Below, piece by piece: positions 51,629-60,504 of a DNA stretch of 64,000 bases. This DNA comes from Ideonella alba. GTDB lineage: Bacteria > Pseudomonadota > Gammaproteobacteria > Burkholderiales > Burkholderiaceae_C. Both the position numbers and the translations under genes were made by a program. Location of the stretch: contig NZ_JAGQDF010000002.1 of the NCBI RefSeq assembly GCF_018069875.1, forward strand, positions 124,001 to 188,000, written 5' to 3'. Position 1 is the first letter of the stretch, and each line of letters opens with the position of its first letter. Below the pieces are notes generated by a model. It ran no database searches, had not been told where the DNA came from, and saw only the letters and a program-made list of their open reading frames with translations.

Positions 51629-52816
51629 TCAGAGCGCCGCGCGGGCGATCAGTTCCCGTGCCGCCAGGCGGGCGCGCTGGTCCAGCGCCAGCAGTTCTTC
51701 CACCGCAGCCTGCGGCGGCAGCGCCGGGGTCACGCGCTCCAGCGTGCCCTGGTTGATGCGGTGGATGCCGTCGAAGGCCAGGCGCCGGTCCAGGAACGCC
51801 GCCACGGCTTCCTCGTTGGCGGCGTTGAGCACGGCGGTGCTGCCCTCGGGGCCGCGCAGCGCCTCCCAGGCCAGGAACAGGCCCGGGAAGCGTTCGGGGC
51901 TGGGCGCCTCGAATTCCAGTGCGCGCAGCGACAGCAGGTCCAGCGCCGACGCGCCGGATTCAATGCGCTCCGGGAAGGACAGGCCGAAGGCGATGGGCAC
52001 CCGCATGTCCGGCGTGCCCAGTTGCGCCAGCACCGACTGGTCGCGGCACACCACCATCGAGTGGATGATGCTTTGCGGGTGGATCACCACCCGGATCTGC
52101 TCGGGTGTCAGGTCGAACAGCCAGCGTGCCTCGATGACCTCGAGGGCCTTGTTCATCATCGTCGCCGAATCGACCGAGATCTTGCGACCCATCACCCAGT
52201 TGGGGTGCGCGCAGGCCTCTTCCGGCGTGACCTGGGCCAGGCTGGCGCGGTCGCGCTGGCGGAACGGGCCGCCCGAGGCGGTCAGCACGATGTGGTCGAT
52301 GCGCTGCTTCCAGACCGAGCGGTCCTGGGGCAGGCACTGAAAAATGGCCGAGTGCTCGGAATCGATCGGCAGCAAGGTGGCGCCGCCTTCGGCCACCGCC
52401 GCCATGAAGGCTGCGCCGCCCACGACCAGGGCTTCCTTGTTGGCCAGCAGCAGGCGCTTGCCGGCGCGCGCTGCCGCCATGCAGGGCGGCAGGCCGGCGG
52501 CGCCGACGATGGCGGCCATCACCGCATCCACCTCGGGGTGGGCGGCCAGCTCGACCAGGGCCTGTGGGCCATCGAGCACTTCGGTGCGGCTGCCGGCCTC
52601 GCGCAGGCGGCGGCGCAGCTCGGCCGCGGCGCCACTGTCCGACATTGCGGCAAAGCGCGGCGCCACTTGCAGGCACTGGGCCAGCAGCTCCTCGACGCGG
52701 GCATGGCCGGTCAGCGCAAAGGCCTCGAACCGGTCGGGGTGGCGCGCCACCACGTCCAGCGTGTTGGTGCCGATCGAGCCGGTGGCGCCGAGGATGCAGA
52801 GCTGGAGTCGTTTCAT
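51629..52816 (-). CDS. dxr: 1-deoxy-D-xylulose 5-phosphate reductoisomerase
   Basis: NADPH-dependent enzyme for the first committed step of the MEP isoprenoid pathway, whose later enzymes IspD and IspF are at the left end of this window. At 395 aa: NADPH loop CILGATGSIGTNTLDVV, LLLANKEALVVGG, the catalytic-loop region PIDSEHSAIFQCLP, and WVMGRKISVDSATMMNKALE. ATG at 52816 with GAGG upstream. Seven bases separate it from rseP. Confidence 0.97.
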   Translation of the reverse strand: MKRLQLCILGATGSIGTNTLDVVARHPDRFEAFALTGHARVEELLAQCLQVAPRFAAMSDSGAAAELRRRLREAGSRTEVLDGPQALVELAAHPEVDAVMAAIVGAAGLPPCMAAARAGKRLLLANKEALVVGGAAFMAAVAEGGATLLPIDSEHSAIFQCLPQDRSVWKQRIDHIVLTASGGPFRQRDRASLAQVTPEEACAHPNWVMGRKISVDSATMMNKALEVIEARWLFDLTPEQIRVVIHPQSIIHSMVVCRDQSVLAQLGTPDMRVPIAFGLSFPERIESGASALDLLSLRALEFEAPSPERFPGLFLAWEALRGPEGSTAVLNAANEEAVAAFLDRRLAFDGIHRINQGTLERVTPALPPQAAVEELLALDQRARLAARELIARAAL

Positions 52817-52830
52817 CGGTGGATCCTCGT

Positions 52831-53673
52831 TCAGGGCGCCAGCGAGGCCAGGGCCATCGCGGCGGGCAGCGTGGGCAGCAGCGCGTCGACCCGGTCGAGC
52901 ACACCCCCATGCCCCGGCAGCAGGCGGCTCGAGTCCTTGGCCCCCACGGCGCGCTTGGCCAGCGACTCGATCAGGTCGCCCATCACGCTCAGCGCACACA
53001 GGAAGACGATGCCCAGCACCAGGCCGGGCCAACCCAGGCGCTGCTGGATGGTTTCGAAGATGCTGGGTGCCACGCCAGCCCGCGCGGGCGACAGCGCCAG
53101 CCACAGCACGGCCAGCAGCGCCACGCCGGTCATGCCCGACCAGACACCCTCCCAGCTCTTGCCCGGGCTGATCGCCGGCGCCAGCTTGCGCCGGCCGAAG
53201 CGGCGACCCCCAAAGTAGGCGGCGATGTCGGCCATCCAGACCACGCAGAAGACCGACAGCAGGAACTCCAGACCGCGCGCCCGACCAGCGCTGAGCGCCA
53301 GCCAGGCCGCACACAGCACGACCACGCCGATCACCAGGCGCAGCCCCTGCGACAGCTGCGGCCAGGCCGTGGGCCCCTTGGCCAGCGCCAGCGAGCCGCC
53401 CAGCACCCAGCAGGCGGTGGCCAGCCACCACACGGCCGGGGGCACCTGCTGCACCAGCCCCTGCGACCAGGCCAGGCCGCACAGCGCAGTCACCAGCGCA
53501 CCCAGGCCCAGCGACGGGGCGAAGGCCAGGCCGTTGAGCCGACCCCATTCCCAGCCGCCAGCGCCGATCAGCACCAGGGTCAGCAGGGCGAAGGGCCAGG
53601 CCACCGGCGCCAGCAGTGCCGGCAACAGCAGCGCCAGCAGAACCAGCGCGGTGATCACGCGTTGCAGCAGCAT
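52831..53673 (-). CDS. cdsA: Phosphatidate cytidylyltransferase CdsA
   Basis: Inner-membrane enzyme making CDP-diacylglycerol from phosphatidic acid and CTP. At 280 aa with about seven to eight hydrophobic segments. The CDS signature region SVMGDLIESLAKRAVGAKDS followed by LPGHGGVLDRVDAL carries the conserved acidic residues. I chose the ATG at 53673 (MLLQRVITALVLLALLLPA), placing the first membrane helix at the N-terminus. The open frame extends 26 codons further into uppS. Confidence 0.96.
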   Translation of the reverse strand: MLLQRVITALVLLALLLPALLAPVAWPFALLTLVLIGAGGWEWGRLNGLAFAPSLGLGALVTALCGLAWSQGLVQQVPPAVWWLATACWVLGGSLALAKGPTAWPQLSQGLRLVIGVVVLCAAWLALSAGRARGLEFLLSVFCVVWMADIAAYFGGRRFGRRKLAPAISPGKSWEGVWSGMTGVALLAVLWLALSPARAGVAPSIFETIQQRLGWPGLVLGIVFLCALSVMGDLIESLAKRAVGAKDSSRLLPGHGGVLDRVDALLPTLPAAMALASLAP

Positions 53674-53695
53674 GGACAACAGACCCGGTGGTCGA

Positions 53696-54427
53696 TCAGG
53701 CGATCGAGGGAGTGGAACCGGCGGTCTTGACCCCACCGAAACGGCGGTCACGGCCCGCGAAGGCGGCCAGGGCGCGATCGACTTCGTGCTCGTCGAAATC
53801 GGGCCACAGGCAGTCGGTGAAATGGAACTCGGCGTAAGCGATCTGCCACAGCAGGTAGTTGCTGACGCGCAGCTCGCCCCCGGTGCGGATGAACAGGTCC
53901 GGATCGGGCGCGTAGGCCAGCGACATGCGGGCCGAAAGCGCCTCTTCGGTGAGTTGCTCCGGTGCCAGGCCCTCGGCCATCGCCCGGCGCGCGGCCTGCA
54001 CGATGTCCCAGCGGCCGCCGTAGTTGAAGCAGACGGTCAGCACCAGGCCGGTGTTGGCCGCGGTGTCGGCTTCGGACTGGTTCCAGGCGGCTCGGACCTT
54101 CTCGGACACCGCACTGCGGTCGCCGACGATGCGCACCCGCACCCCCTGGCTGGCCAGCTTGCCCAGGTACTTGGCCACGCCGACCAGCACCAGGTTCATC
54201 AGGCCGGAGACCTCGTCCTCGGGGCGCTTCCAGTTCTCGGACGAAAAGGCGTAGACGGTCAGGTATTCGACGCCGCGCTTCTGGCAGTGGTCGACCACCC
54301 GGATCAGCGCGTCCATGCCGGCCTTGTGGCCCACGACGCGCGGCATGAAGCGCTTCTTGGCCCAGCGGCCGTTGCCATCCATGACGATGGCCACGTGCCG
54401 TGGGACGGCGGGATCGTGCGCGGCCAC
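53696..54427 (-). CDS. uppS: Undecaprenyl diphosphate synthase
   Basis: cis-Prenyltransferase building the C55 lipid carrier for peptidoglycan and O-antigen. At 243 aa: HVAIVMDGNGRWAKKR with catalytic D17, FSSENWKRPEDEV, and the C-terminal DLFIRTGGELRVSNYLLWQI with the substrate-binding Arg residues. GTG start, one base after the frr stop. Confidence 0.97.
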   Translation of the reverse strand: MAAHDPAVPRHVAIVMDGNGRWAKKRFMPRVVGHKAGMDALIRVVDHCQKRGVEYLTVYAFSSENWKRPEDEVSGLMNLVLVGVAKYLGKLASQGVRVRIVGDRSAVSEKVRAAWNQSEADTAANTGLVLTVCFNYGGRWDIVQAARRAMAEGLAPEQLTEEALSARMSLAYAPDPDLFIRTGGELRVSNYLLWQIAYAEFHFTDCLWPDFDEHEVDRALAAFAGRDRRFGGVKTAGSTPSIA

Positions 54428-54428
54428 G

Positions 54429-54989
54429 TCAGACGGCCAGGATGTCGGCTTCCTTGGCGTGGACCAGCTTGTCGATCTCGGCCACCACCTTGTCGGTCAG
54501 CTTCTGGACATCGTCCTGGGCGCGACGCTCGTCGTCCTCGGAGATCTCCTTGTCCTTGAGCAGCTTCTTCAGGTGGTCGTTGGCATCGCGGCGCAGGTTG
54601 CGCACCGCGACCTTGGCGTTCTCGCCCTCGTGGCGGACGACCTTGGTCAGCTCCTTGCGGCGCTCCTCGGTCAGCGCGGGCATCGGCACGCGCAGCAGGT
54701 CGCCCTGGGCCGACGGGTTCAGACCCAGGTCGGACTCGCGGATGGCCTTCTCGATCTTCGCGCCCATGCCCTTTTCCCAGGGCGTGACGCTGATCGTGCG
54801 GGCGTCCAGCAGGCTGACGTTGGCGACCTGGCTGATCGGCACCATCGAGCCGTAGTAGTCCACATGGACCTGGTCCAGGATGCCCGGGTGGGCGCGACCG
54901 GTGCGGACCTTCTGCAGGTCGCTCTTGAGCGCCTCGACGGACTTGGCCATCTTGGACTCGGCGTTCTTCTTGATGTCGGCAATCGTCAT
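54429..54989 (-). CDS. frr: Ribosome recycling factor
   Basis: Splits post-termination ribosomes together with EF-G. At 186 aa from the ATG at 54989 ([20 protein letters not shown]): [40 protein letters not shown] and [20 protein letters not shown] are all canonical. It sits 11 bases after pyrH. Confidence 0.98.
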   Translation of the reverse strand: MTIADIKKNAESKMAKSVEALKSDLQKVRTGRAHPGILDQVHVDYYGSMVPISQVANVSLLDARTISVTPWEKGMGAKIEKAIRESDLGLNPSAQGDLLRVPMPALTEERRKELTKVVRHEGENAKVAVRNLRRDANDHLKKLLKDKEISEDDERRAQDDVQKLTDKVVAEIDKLVHAKEADILAV

Positions 54990-55000
54990 GGTCGTGATCC

Positions 55001-55711
55001 TCAGACGTGAACCAGCGTGCCCTCGTCCTCGCCCTGCACCACGCGCTTGAGCGCGCCGGGCTTGAAGATCGAGAACACCTTGATCGGCAGCTTCTGGTCG
55101 CGGCACAGGGCGAACGCGGTGGCGTCCATCACCTGCAGGTTCTTCGCGATCGCCTCGTCGAAGCTGATGTTGGTGTAGCGCGTGGCGCTGGGGTCCTTCT
55201 TGGGGTCGGCGGTGTAGACGCCATCAACCTTGGTGGCCTTGAGCACCACCTGGGCACCGATCTCGGCGCCGCGCAGCGCGGCGGCGGTGTCGGTGGTGAA
55301 GAAGGGGTTGCCGGTGCCGGCGGCGAAGATCACCACCTTGCCCTCTTCCAGGTACTGCAGCGCCTTCGGGCGGACATAGGGCTCGACCACCTGCTCGATC
55401 GAGATGGCCGACATCACGCGGGCCGTCATGCCCTCCAGGCGCATCGTGTCGGCCAGGGCCAGCGAGTTCATCACCGTGGCCAGCATGCCCATGTAGTCGG
55501 CGGTGGCGCGGTCCATCCCCACCGAGCCGCCGGCCACGCCGCGGAAGATGTTGCCGCCGCCGATCACCACCGCCACCTCGCAGCCCAGCTGGGTCACCTC
55601 CTGCACCTCGCGCACCATGCGCACGATGGTGGCGCGGTTGATGCCGTAGGCGTCATCGCCCATCAGGGCCTCGCCGGAGAGTTTCAGCAGGATGCGCTTG
55701 TAGGCGGGCAT
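55001..55711 (-). CDS. pyrH: Uridylate kinase
   Basis: Hexameric UMP kinase of pyrimidine synthesis, allosterically controlled by GTP and UTP in the family. At 236 aa from the ATG at 55711 ([20 protein letters not shown]): [11 protein letters not shown], the [20 protein letters not shown] block, and [20 protein letters not shown] are diagnostic. It lies 85 bases after tsf, a gap holding a possible hairpin. Confidence 0.98.
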   Translation of the reverse strand: MPAYKRILLKLSGEALMGDDAYGINRATIVRMVREVQEVTQLGCEVAVVIGGGNIFRGVAGGSVGMDRATADYMGMLATVMNSLALADTMRLEGMTARVMSAISIEQVVEPYVRPKALQYLEEGKVVIFAAGTGNPFFTTDTAAALRGAEIGAQVVLKATKVDGVYTADPKKDPSATRYTNISFDEAIAKNLQVMDATAFALCRDQKLPIKVFSIFKPGALKRVVQGEDEGTLVHV

Positions 55712-55756
55712 GCAGGGGTGTCCTTGTAGGCGTCGGTCAGCAGGAAAAACAGTGTA

Positions 55757-55789
55757 GCCGGGCACCCCCTTGTGAGCGGCGCCCGGCGG
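55757..55789 (-). terminator. Possible hairpin/attenuator between tsf and pyrH
   Basis: On the minus strand GCCGGGC pairs with GCCCGGC across a loop of about 17 bases; TACACTGTTTTT follows. The long loop makes it weaker than the others. It may partly terminate the rpsB-tsf transcript. Confidence 0.4.
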
Positions 55790-55796
55790 CGGCGCT

Positions 55797-56690
55797 TTAC
55801 GCGCCCTTGGCGGCGGCGACCTGGGCAGCCACCTCGGCCGCGAAGTCGTCGACCTTCTTCTCGATGCCTTCACCCACCACGTACAGGGTGAAGCCCTTGA
55901 CGGTGGTGTTGGCCGACTTGACGTAGGCGCCCACTGTCTGCTTGCCGTCGGCGGCCTTCACGAAGACCTGGTCGAACAGCGAGACTTCCTTCAGGTACTT
56001 CTGCACCGAACCGTCGACCATCTTGGCGACGATCTCGGCCGGCTTGCCGGACTCGGCGGCCTTGGCGGCGGCCACCGAGCGCTCGCGCTCGATCAGCTCG
56101 GCCGGCACGTCGGCCGAGGTCAGCGCGACCGGCTTCATCGCGGCCACGTGCATGGCGACGTCCTTGGCGGCGACGGCGTCACCGTCGAACTCCACCACCA
56201 CGCCGATGCGGGTGCCGTGCAGGTAGCCGGCCAGGGCGCTGCCCTCGAAGCGCTTGAAGCGGCGGAAAGACATGTTCTCGCCGATCTTGCCGACCAGGCC
56301 CTTGCGCACGTCTTCCAGGGTCGGGCCGAAGCCGTCCTGCTCGTAGGCCAGCGCGCCCAGGGCGGCGATGTCGGCCGGGTTGTGCTTGGCGATCAGCGCG
56401 GCGGCGCCCTGGGCCAGGGCCAGGAAGCTGTCGTTCTTGGTGACGAAGTCGGTCTCGCAGTTGACCTCGATCATGGCGCCCACGGTACCGTCGATCGCCG
56501 AGGCGACCACGCCTTCGGCGGTGACGCGCGACGCGGCCTTGCCGGCCTTGGTGCCCAGCTTGACGCGCAGGATTTCCTCGGCCTTGACCAGGTCGCCTTC
56601 GGCCTCGGTCAGCGCCTTCTTGCATTCCATCATCGGGGCGTCGGTCTTGGCGCGCAGTTCGGCAACCATGCCGGCGGTGATAGCAGCCAT
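55797..56690 (-). CDS. tsf: Elongation factor Ts
   Basis: Nucleotide exchange factor for EF-Tu. At 297 aa: the N-terminal UBA-like domain with [20 protein letters not shown], then the core with [12 protein letters not shown]-type sequence ([17 protein letters not shown]), and a C-terminal dimerisation part. Expressed with rpsB, 132 bases upstream, through an attenuator. Confidence 0.98.
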   Translation of the reverse strand: MAAITAGMVAELRAKTDAPMMECKKALTEAEGDLVKAEEILRVKLGTKAGKAASRVTAEGVVASAIDGTVGAMIEVNCETDFVTKNDSFLALAQGAAALIAKHNPADIAALGALAYEQDGFGPTLEDVRKGLVGKIGENMSFRRFKRFEGSALAGYLHGTRIGVVVEFDGDAVAAKDVAMHVAAMKPVALTSADVPAELIERERSVAAAKAAESGKPAEIVAKMVDGSVQKYLKEVSLFDQVFVKAADGKQTVGAYVKSANTTVKGFTLYVVGEGIEKKVDDFAAEVAAQVAAAKGA

Positions 56691-56766
56691 CGTGTGTTCT
56701 CCGTTGCTGGCGGCGGTGCCTTGGGCGCCCGCCGCGGGTTTGCTTCAGTGTTCGGTGGGGGGTGTG

Positions 56767-56790
56767 AAAAAGGGGCTGTGACAGCCCCTG
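56767..56790 (-). terminator. Attenuator hairpin between rpsB and tsf
   Basis: On the minus strand GGGGCTGTCACAGCCCC is followed at once by TTTTT, a compact stem with U-run about 30 bases after the rpsB stop. A partial terminator here is known from other bacteria and would set the S2 to EF-Ts ratio. Confidence 0.75.
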
Positions 56791-56822
56791 CTTCACGACG
56801 GCGCCCGAGGGCGCCGGGAGCA

Positions 56823-57569
56823 TCAGGCCTGCTCGTTGACCTCGACGAACTCGTCGCCGTCGGCGGCCACGGCCTGGGTCAGCTCGGTGGTGGCGTTGGC
56901 CTTGCCTTCCAGCACGGCGTCAGCCACGGCCTTGGCGTACAGCGCCACGGCCTTGGCCGAGTCGTCGTTGCCGGGGATCACGTAGTCCACGCCATCGGGC
57001 GAGTGGTTGGTGTCGACCACGCCGATCACCGGAATGCCCAGCTTCTGGGCTTCGGCCACGGCGATCTTGTGGAAGCCCACGTCGATCACGAAGATGGCGT
57101 CGGGCAGCGCGTTCATGTCCTGGATGCCGCCGATGTCCTTCTCGAGCTTGGCCAGCTCGCGGTCGAACATCAGGGCTTCCTTCTTGATGCGCATCTCGGC
57201 GCCAGAGTCCTTCTGGGCCTGCATGTCCTTGAGCTTCTTCAGCGAGCCCTTGACCGTCTTGAAGTTGGTCAGCATGCCGCCCAGCCAGCGCTGGTCAACG
57301 TAGGGCATGCCGGCGCGCTGCGCCTCGGCGGCCACCACTTCGCGCGCCTGGCGCTTGGTGCCGACGATCAGGATCGTGCCGCGCTTGGAGGCCAGCTGGC
57401 GCACGAACTTCATGGCTTCTTCGAACTTGGGAAGCGTCTTCTCCAAGTTGATGATGTGGATCTTGTTGCGATGGCCGTAAATGAACGGGGCCATCTTGGG
57501 GTTCCAGAAGCGGGTCTGGTGGCCAAAGTGGACACCGGCTTCCAGCATTTCACGCATCGACACGGACAT
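56823..57569 (-). CDS. rpsB: 30S ribosomal protein S2
   Basis: Small-subunit protein bound last during assembly and contacting S1. At 248 aa: [58 protein letters not shown] and [20 protein letters not shown] are canonical. A GGAG ribosome site precedes the ATG. It opens the long minus-strand cluster. Confidence 0.98.
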   Translation of the reverse strand: MSVSMREMLEAGVHFGHQTRFWNPKMAPFIYGHRNKIHIINLEKTLPKFEEAMKFVRQLASKRGTILIVGTKRQAREVVAAEAQRAGMPYVDQRWLGGMLTNFKTVKGSLKKLKDMQAQKDSGAEMRIKKEALMFDRELAKLEKDIGGIQDMNALPDAIFVIDVGFHKIAVAEAQKLGIPVIGVVDTNHSPDGVDYVIPGNDDSAKAVALYAKAVADAVLEGKANATTELTQAVAADGDEFVEVNEQA

Positions 57570-57802
57570 AGGTCACTCCGAAGGTTGGGTCTAGAATCCC
57601 GACACGAATCGCTGCATGGGTTGACACCTCGTCACACCTGCTTGCAGCGACACCTGGATGGGTCGGGTTCGCGAATCGGGCCGCCCCGTCCGGCGGTGCA
57701 AGGCAAACGCCTTTCACCAACCTCACGACGAGACTCTCGGCCCGGCTTGTCTGGACGCCGCGCGATGCATCGCACCCCATGGTCCTCCAGATAAACCCGC
57801 AG
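57570..57802 (-). promoter_or_regulatory. rpsB 5' leader
   Basis: The 230-base leader between the extended -10 and the rpsB start. It contains several short inverted repeats (for example CGATGCATCG around 57764) and ends in a GGAG ribosome site. No tRNA or recognisable riboswitch is seen. S2 autoregulates its mRNA leader in gammaproteobacteria; whether this leader folds similarly is not decided here. Confidence 0.35.
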
Positions 57803-57814
57803 AGTATAGCATCC
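57803..57814 (-). promoter_or_regulatory. Extended -10 promoter of rpsB
   Basis: On the minus strand TGCTATACT is a textbook extended -10 (TGn-TATACT; the hexamer occupies 57803-57808). No good -35 is present, as expected for an extended -10 type. The resulting leader is about 225 bases and is the place to look for S2 autoregulation. Confidence 0.55.
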
Positions 57815-57838
57815 CGCAGCGCCCCCGGCCTGGCCCGG

Positions 57839-59197
57839 ATGCTCGAACCGATCCCGCAGGGCCGCCTGAGCTGCCGCGACCTGCTGGAACACCACCTGGC
57901 GCGCGCAGCCTCCCCTGACGCGGCGCAGGCCCACCTGCGCCTCTTCACGGCACCGGCCCGCGCCCAGGCCGATGCGCTGGACGCGCAGCGCGGCCGCGGC
58001 CAGGCGCTGCCGCCGCTGGCCGGACTGGTGCTGGGCGTCAAGGACCTGTTCGACGTCGCCGGTCAGCCCGCCACCGGCGGCTCGGTGGTGCTGGATGGCA
58101 GCAGCTCGGCGCTGAGCGGCTGGCCCGCCGCCCGGACCGCCGATGCGGGCGCCGTGGCCCGGCTGCGCGCGGCCGGCGCCGTGCTGATCGGCCACCACAA
58201 CTGCACCGAGTTCGCCTTCTCCGGTGTCGGCCAGAACCCGCACCACGGCACGCCGACGAACCCGGTGACCGCGCTGCTGGACGCCACGCCGCGCATCGCT
58301 GGCGGCTCGACCAGTGGGGGCGCCCAGGCGCTGGCGCTGGGCGCCTGCATGACCGCGCTGGGCAGCGACACCGGCGGCTCGATCCGCATTCCTGCGGCCT
58401 TGTGCGGCCTGGTGGGCTACAAGTCCACCCAGTCCCTGGTGCCACGCGACGGCTGCATCCCGCTGTCCGACACCCTGGACACGGCCTGTGCGATGACGCC
58501 CGATGTCGACGGGGCGGTCCGTGTGCACGAGGTGCTGGCCGCGCGCCGCGTCGACCGCACGGCGGCACGCCTGGCCGGCAGCCGGCTGGCCCTGCCCCAG
58601 GACCTGATGCTTGACGGCCTGGAAGCGCCCGTGGCCCGTGCGCTGGAGTCCGCGCTGACGCGGCTCTCAGCCGCCGGCGCGCGGATCGAATCCCTGCGCT
58701 GCCCCCTGCTGCCCGACGGCGCGGCCCTGCAAGGCGCCTTCAGCCTGGCGGCGGTCGAGGCCCACGCCTGGCACCGCCACCGCCTGGCCCATGACGCTGC
58801 GCGCTACGACCCGCGGGTGCTGACCCGGCTGCTGCGCGGTGCTGGCGTGTCGGCCGACGACTACCTCGACCTGTGCCGCGCCCGCCGGGCCTGGATCGAC
58901 GCGCTGCAATCGGCGCTGAACGGCTTCGACGCCGCGCTGAGCCCCACCGTCCCGCTGCTCGCGCCGCCGAGCGCGCCCTTGCTGTCTGACGACGACGTGT
59001 TCCACCGCACCAATGCTGCGCTGCTGCGCAATCCCTCGCTGGTCAATCTCTTCGATGGCTGTGCGATCAGCCTGCCCTGCCAGGCGCCCGGCGAGATGCC
59101 GGTGGGTCTGATGCTGTGGGCCGGCGCCGGCCGCGATGACGCTCTGCTGTGCCTGGCGCTGGACGCCGAGGCCGCGTTGGCCGGGCACGGAGGCTGA
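57839..59197 (+). CDS. Amidase (amidase-signature family)
   Basis: Serine hydrolase of the amidase-signature family, splitting carboxamides to acid and ammonia. The Ser-cisSer-Lys triad is complete: K68 (GVKDLFDV), cis-S157 (GGSTSGGA) and nucleophile S181 (GSDTGGSIRIPAALCGLVGY), numbered from the ATG at 57839 (452 aa). An ATG at 57779 would add 20 residues, but those codons (ATA, AGT, GCA) are unlike the gene and overlap the rpsB promoter. The substrate is unknown. It is not GatA of the tRNA amidotransferase, since no gatB or gatC is adjacent. A flavoprotein gene starts one base after its stop. Confidence 0.88.
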   Translation: MLEPIPQGRLSCRDLLEHHLARAASPDAAQAHLRLFTAPARAQADALDAQRGRGQALPPLAGLVLGVKDLFDVAGQPATGGSVVLDGSSSALSGWPAARTADAGAVARLRAAGAVLIGHHNCTEFAFSGVGQNPHHGTPTNPVTALLDATPRIAGGSTSGGAQALALGACMTALGSDTGGSIRIPAALCGLVGYKSTQSLVPRDGCIPLSDTLDTACAMTPDVDGAVRVHEVLAARRVDRTAARLAGSRLALPQDLMLDGLEAPVARALESALTRLSAAGARIESLRCPLLPDGAALQGAFSLAAVEAHAWHRHRLAHDAARYDPRVLTRLLRGAGVSADDYLDLCRARRAWIDALQSALNGFDAALSPTVPLLAPPSAPLLSDDDVFHRTNAALLRNPSLVNLFDGCAISLPCQAPGEMPVGLMLWAGAGRDDALLCLALDAEAALAGHGG

Positions 59198-59198
59198 C

Positions 59199-60494
59199 AT
59201 GCATGTGGCCGTCATCGGCGCCGGCCTGGCCGGCGTGTGCAGCGCGTTCGAACTGGCCGCGGCGGGTCACCAGGTCACCGTGGTCGACCGCCACGCCGGG
59301 GTGGCCGCCGAGGGCAGCTTCGCCAACGGCGGGCTGCTGGCCGGCGCCTACACCGCCGCCTGGCAGGCGCCGGGCCTGCCCACCCGGCCGCTGGCGCCGG
59401 TGCAGGCCGGCGGCTGGGGCTGGCAAGGCCTGCGCCCGTCGGTGTGGTCGCCCTGGTGGCGCCAGCGCCAGCACCGCCGCTCGCCGCACATGGCGGCCAG
59501 CCGCTCGGCGATGCTGGCCCTCTCGCGCCTGAGCCGCGCCCGGCTGGACGAGCTGACGCTGCGCCTGGGACTGGCCCGCGAACACGCCGACGGCCTGCTG
59601 GTGCTGCTGCGCTCGGAGCGCGAGCTGGCGCAGATGCGCGCCGGTCTGGACTGGCTGGGCGAACAAGGGGTGGTGCACCACTGTGTCGATGCCGACGGCG
59701 CGCGGGCGATCGAGCCGGGCCTGAGCGCCGAGCCAGGCTTGCAAGCCGCCCTGCACTTCCCGGGCGATGCTGCGGCCAACAGCCGGCAGTTCGTCCACCA
59801 GCTGAAGACCGAAGCGCAGGCCCTGGGCGTGCGCTGGCTGTTCCAGCACCAGCTCACCGGCCTGTCCAGCGGCCTGGGCGGCGGCCCGCTGCAGCTCAGC
59901 CTGGCCGAGTCACGCGATCCGGTGCCGGCGGGACGCACCGGTGAGACGGTATCGTCGCTCAGCGTCGACGCGGTGGTGCTGTGCGCGGCGCAGGGCGCCC
60001 CGGCCCTGCTGCAGTCGCTGGGCGTTCGCCTGCCAGCGGTGGTCCACAGTGCCTGCAGCTTCACCGCGCCGCTGCGGCTGGAAGACGGCCTGCTCGATCC
60101 CACGCCGCGCGCCGCCATCCTGGACCAGCGCCAACAGATCAGCATTGCGCGCCAGGGCGACCGCGTGCGCGTGGCGGGCAGCATCCGTCCCGGTGTGCAA
60201 CTGGGCCGCCCGCACCCGGCCGACATGCGGCGTCTGTACCGCGCATTGGACGACTGGTTCCCGGGCGCCGCCCACACCAGCCGCAGTCTGGAGTGGTGCG
60301 GCCCGCGCCTGGCGGTGGCCGACGGCCTGCCGGTGATCGGCCCCAGCGGCGTGCCCGGCGTGTGGCTCAACACCGCCCATGGCGCCAGCGGCTGGACCCT
60401 GGCCTGCGGCGCGGCCCTGCAGTTGGCGGCGCAGATCGGCCAGCAGGCCGCGCCGGTCGATCCGGCGCCCTTCGCGATGGAGCGCTTGCGCTAA
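59199..60494 (+). CDS. FAD-dependent oxidoreductase, D-amino-acid dehydrogenase (DadA)-like
   Basis: DAO-family flavoprotein. The N-terminal Rossmann motif VAVIGAGLAGVCSAFELA with GxGxxG at 7-12 binds FAD. SFANGGLLAGAYTAAWQAPG and the C-terminal GLPVIGPSGVPGVWLNTAHG fit the DadA group, which oxidises D-amino acids and passes electrons to the respiratory chain. At 431 aa it is a normal length. It is separated by one base from the amidase gene and followed after 10 bases by nnrD/E, so the three form an operon. The substrate is inferred only from family. Confidence 0.82.
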   Translation: MHVAVIGAGLAGVCSAFELAAAGHQVTVVDRHAGVAAEGSFANGGLLAGAYTAAWQAPGLPTRPLAPVQAGGWGWQGLRPSVWSPWWRQRQHRRSPHMAASRSAMLALSRLSRARLDELTLRLGLAREHADGLLVLLRSERELAQMRAGLDWLGEQGVVHHCVDADGARAIEPGLSAEPGLQAALHFPGDAAANSRQFVHQLKTEAQALGVRWLFQHQLTGLSSGLGGGPLQLSLAESRDPVPAGRTGETVSSLSVDAVVLCAAQGAPALLQSLGVRLPAVVHSACSFTAPLRLEDGLLDPTPRAAILDQRQQISIARQGDRVRVAGSIRPGVQLGRPHPADMRRLYRALDDWFPGAAHTSRSLEWCGPRLAVADGLPVIGPSGVPGVWLNTAHGASGWTLACGAALQLAAQIGQQAAPVDPAPFAMERLR

Positions 60495-60504
60495 GCTCGG
60501 CGGC

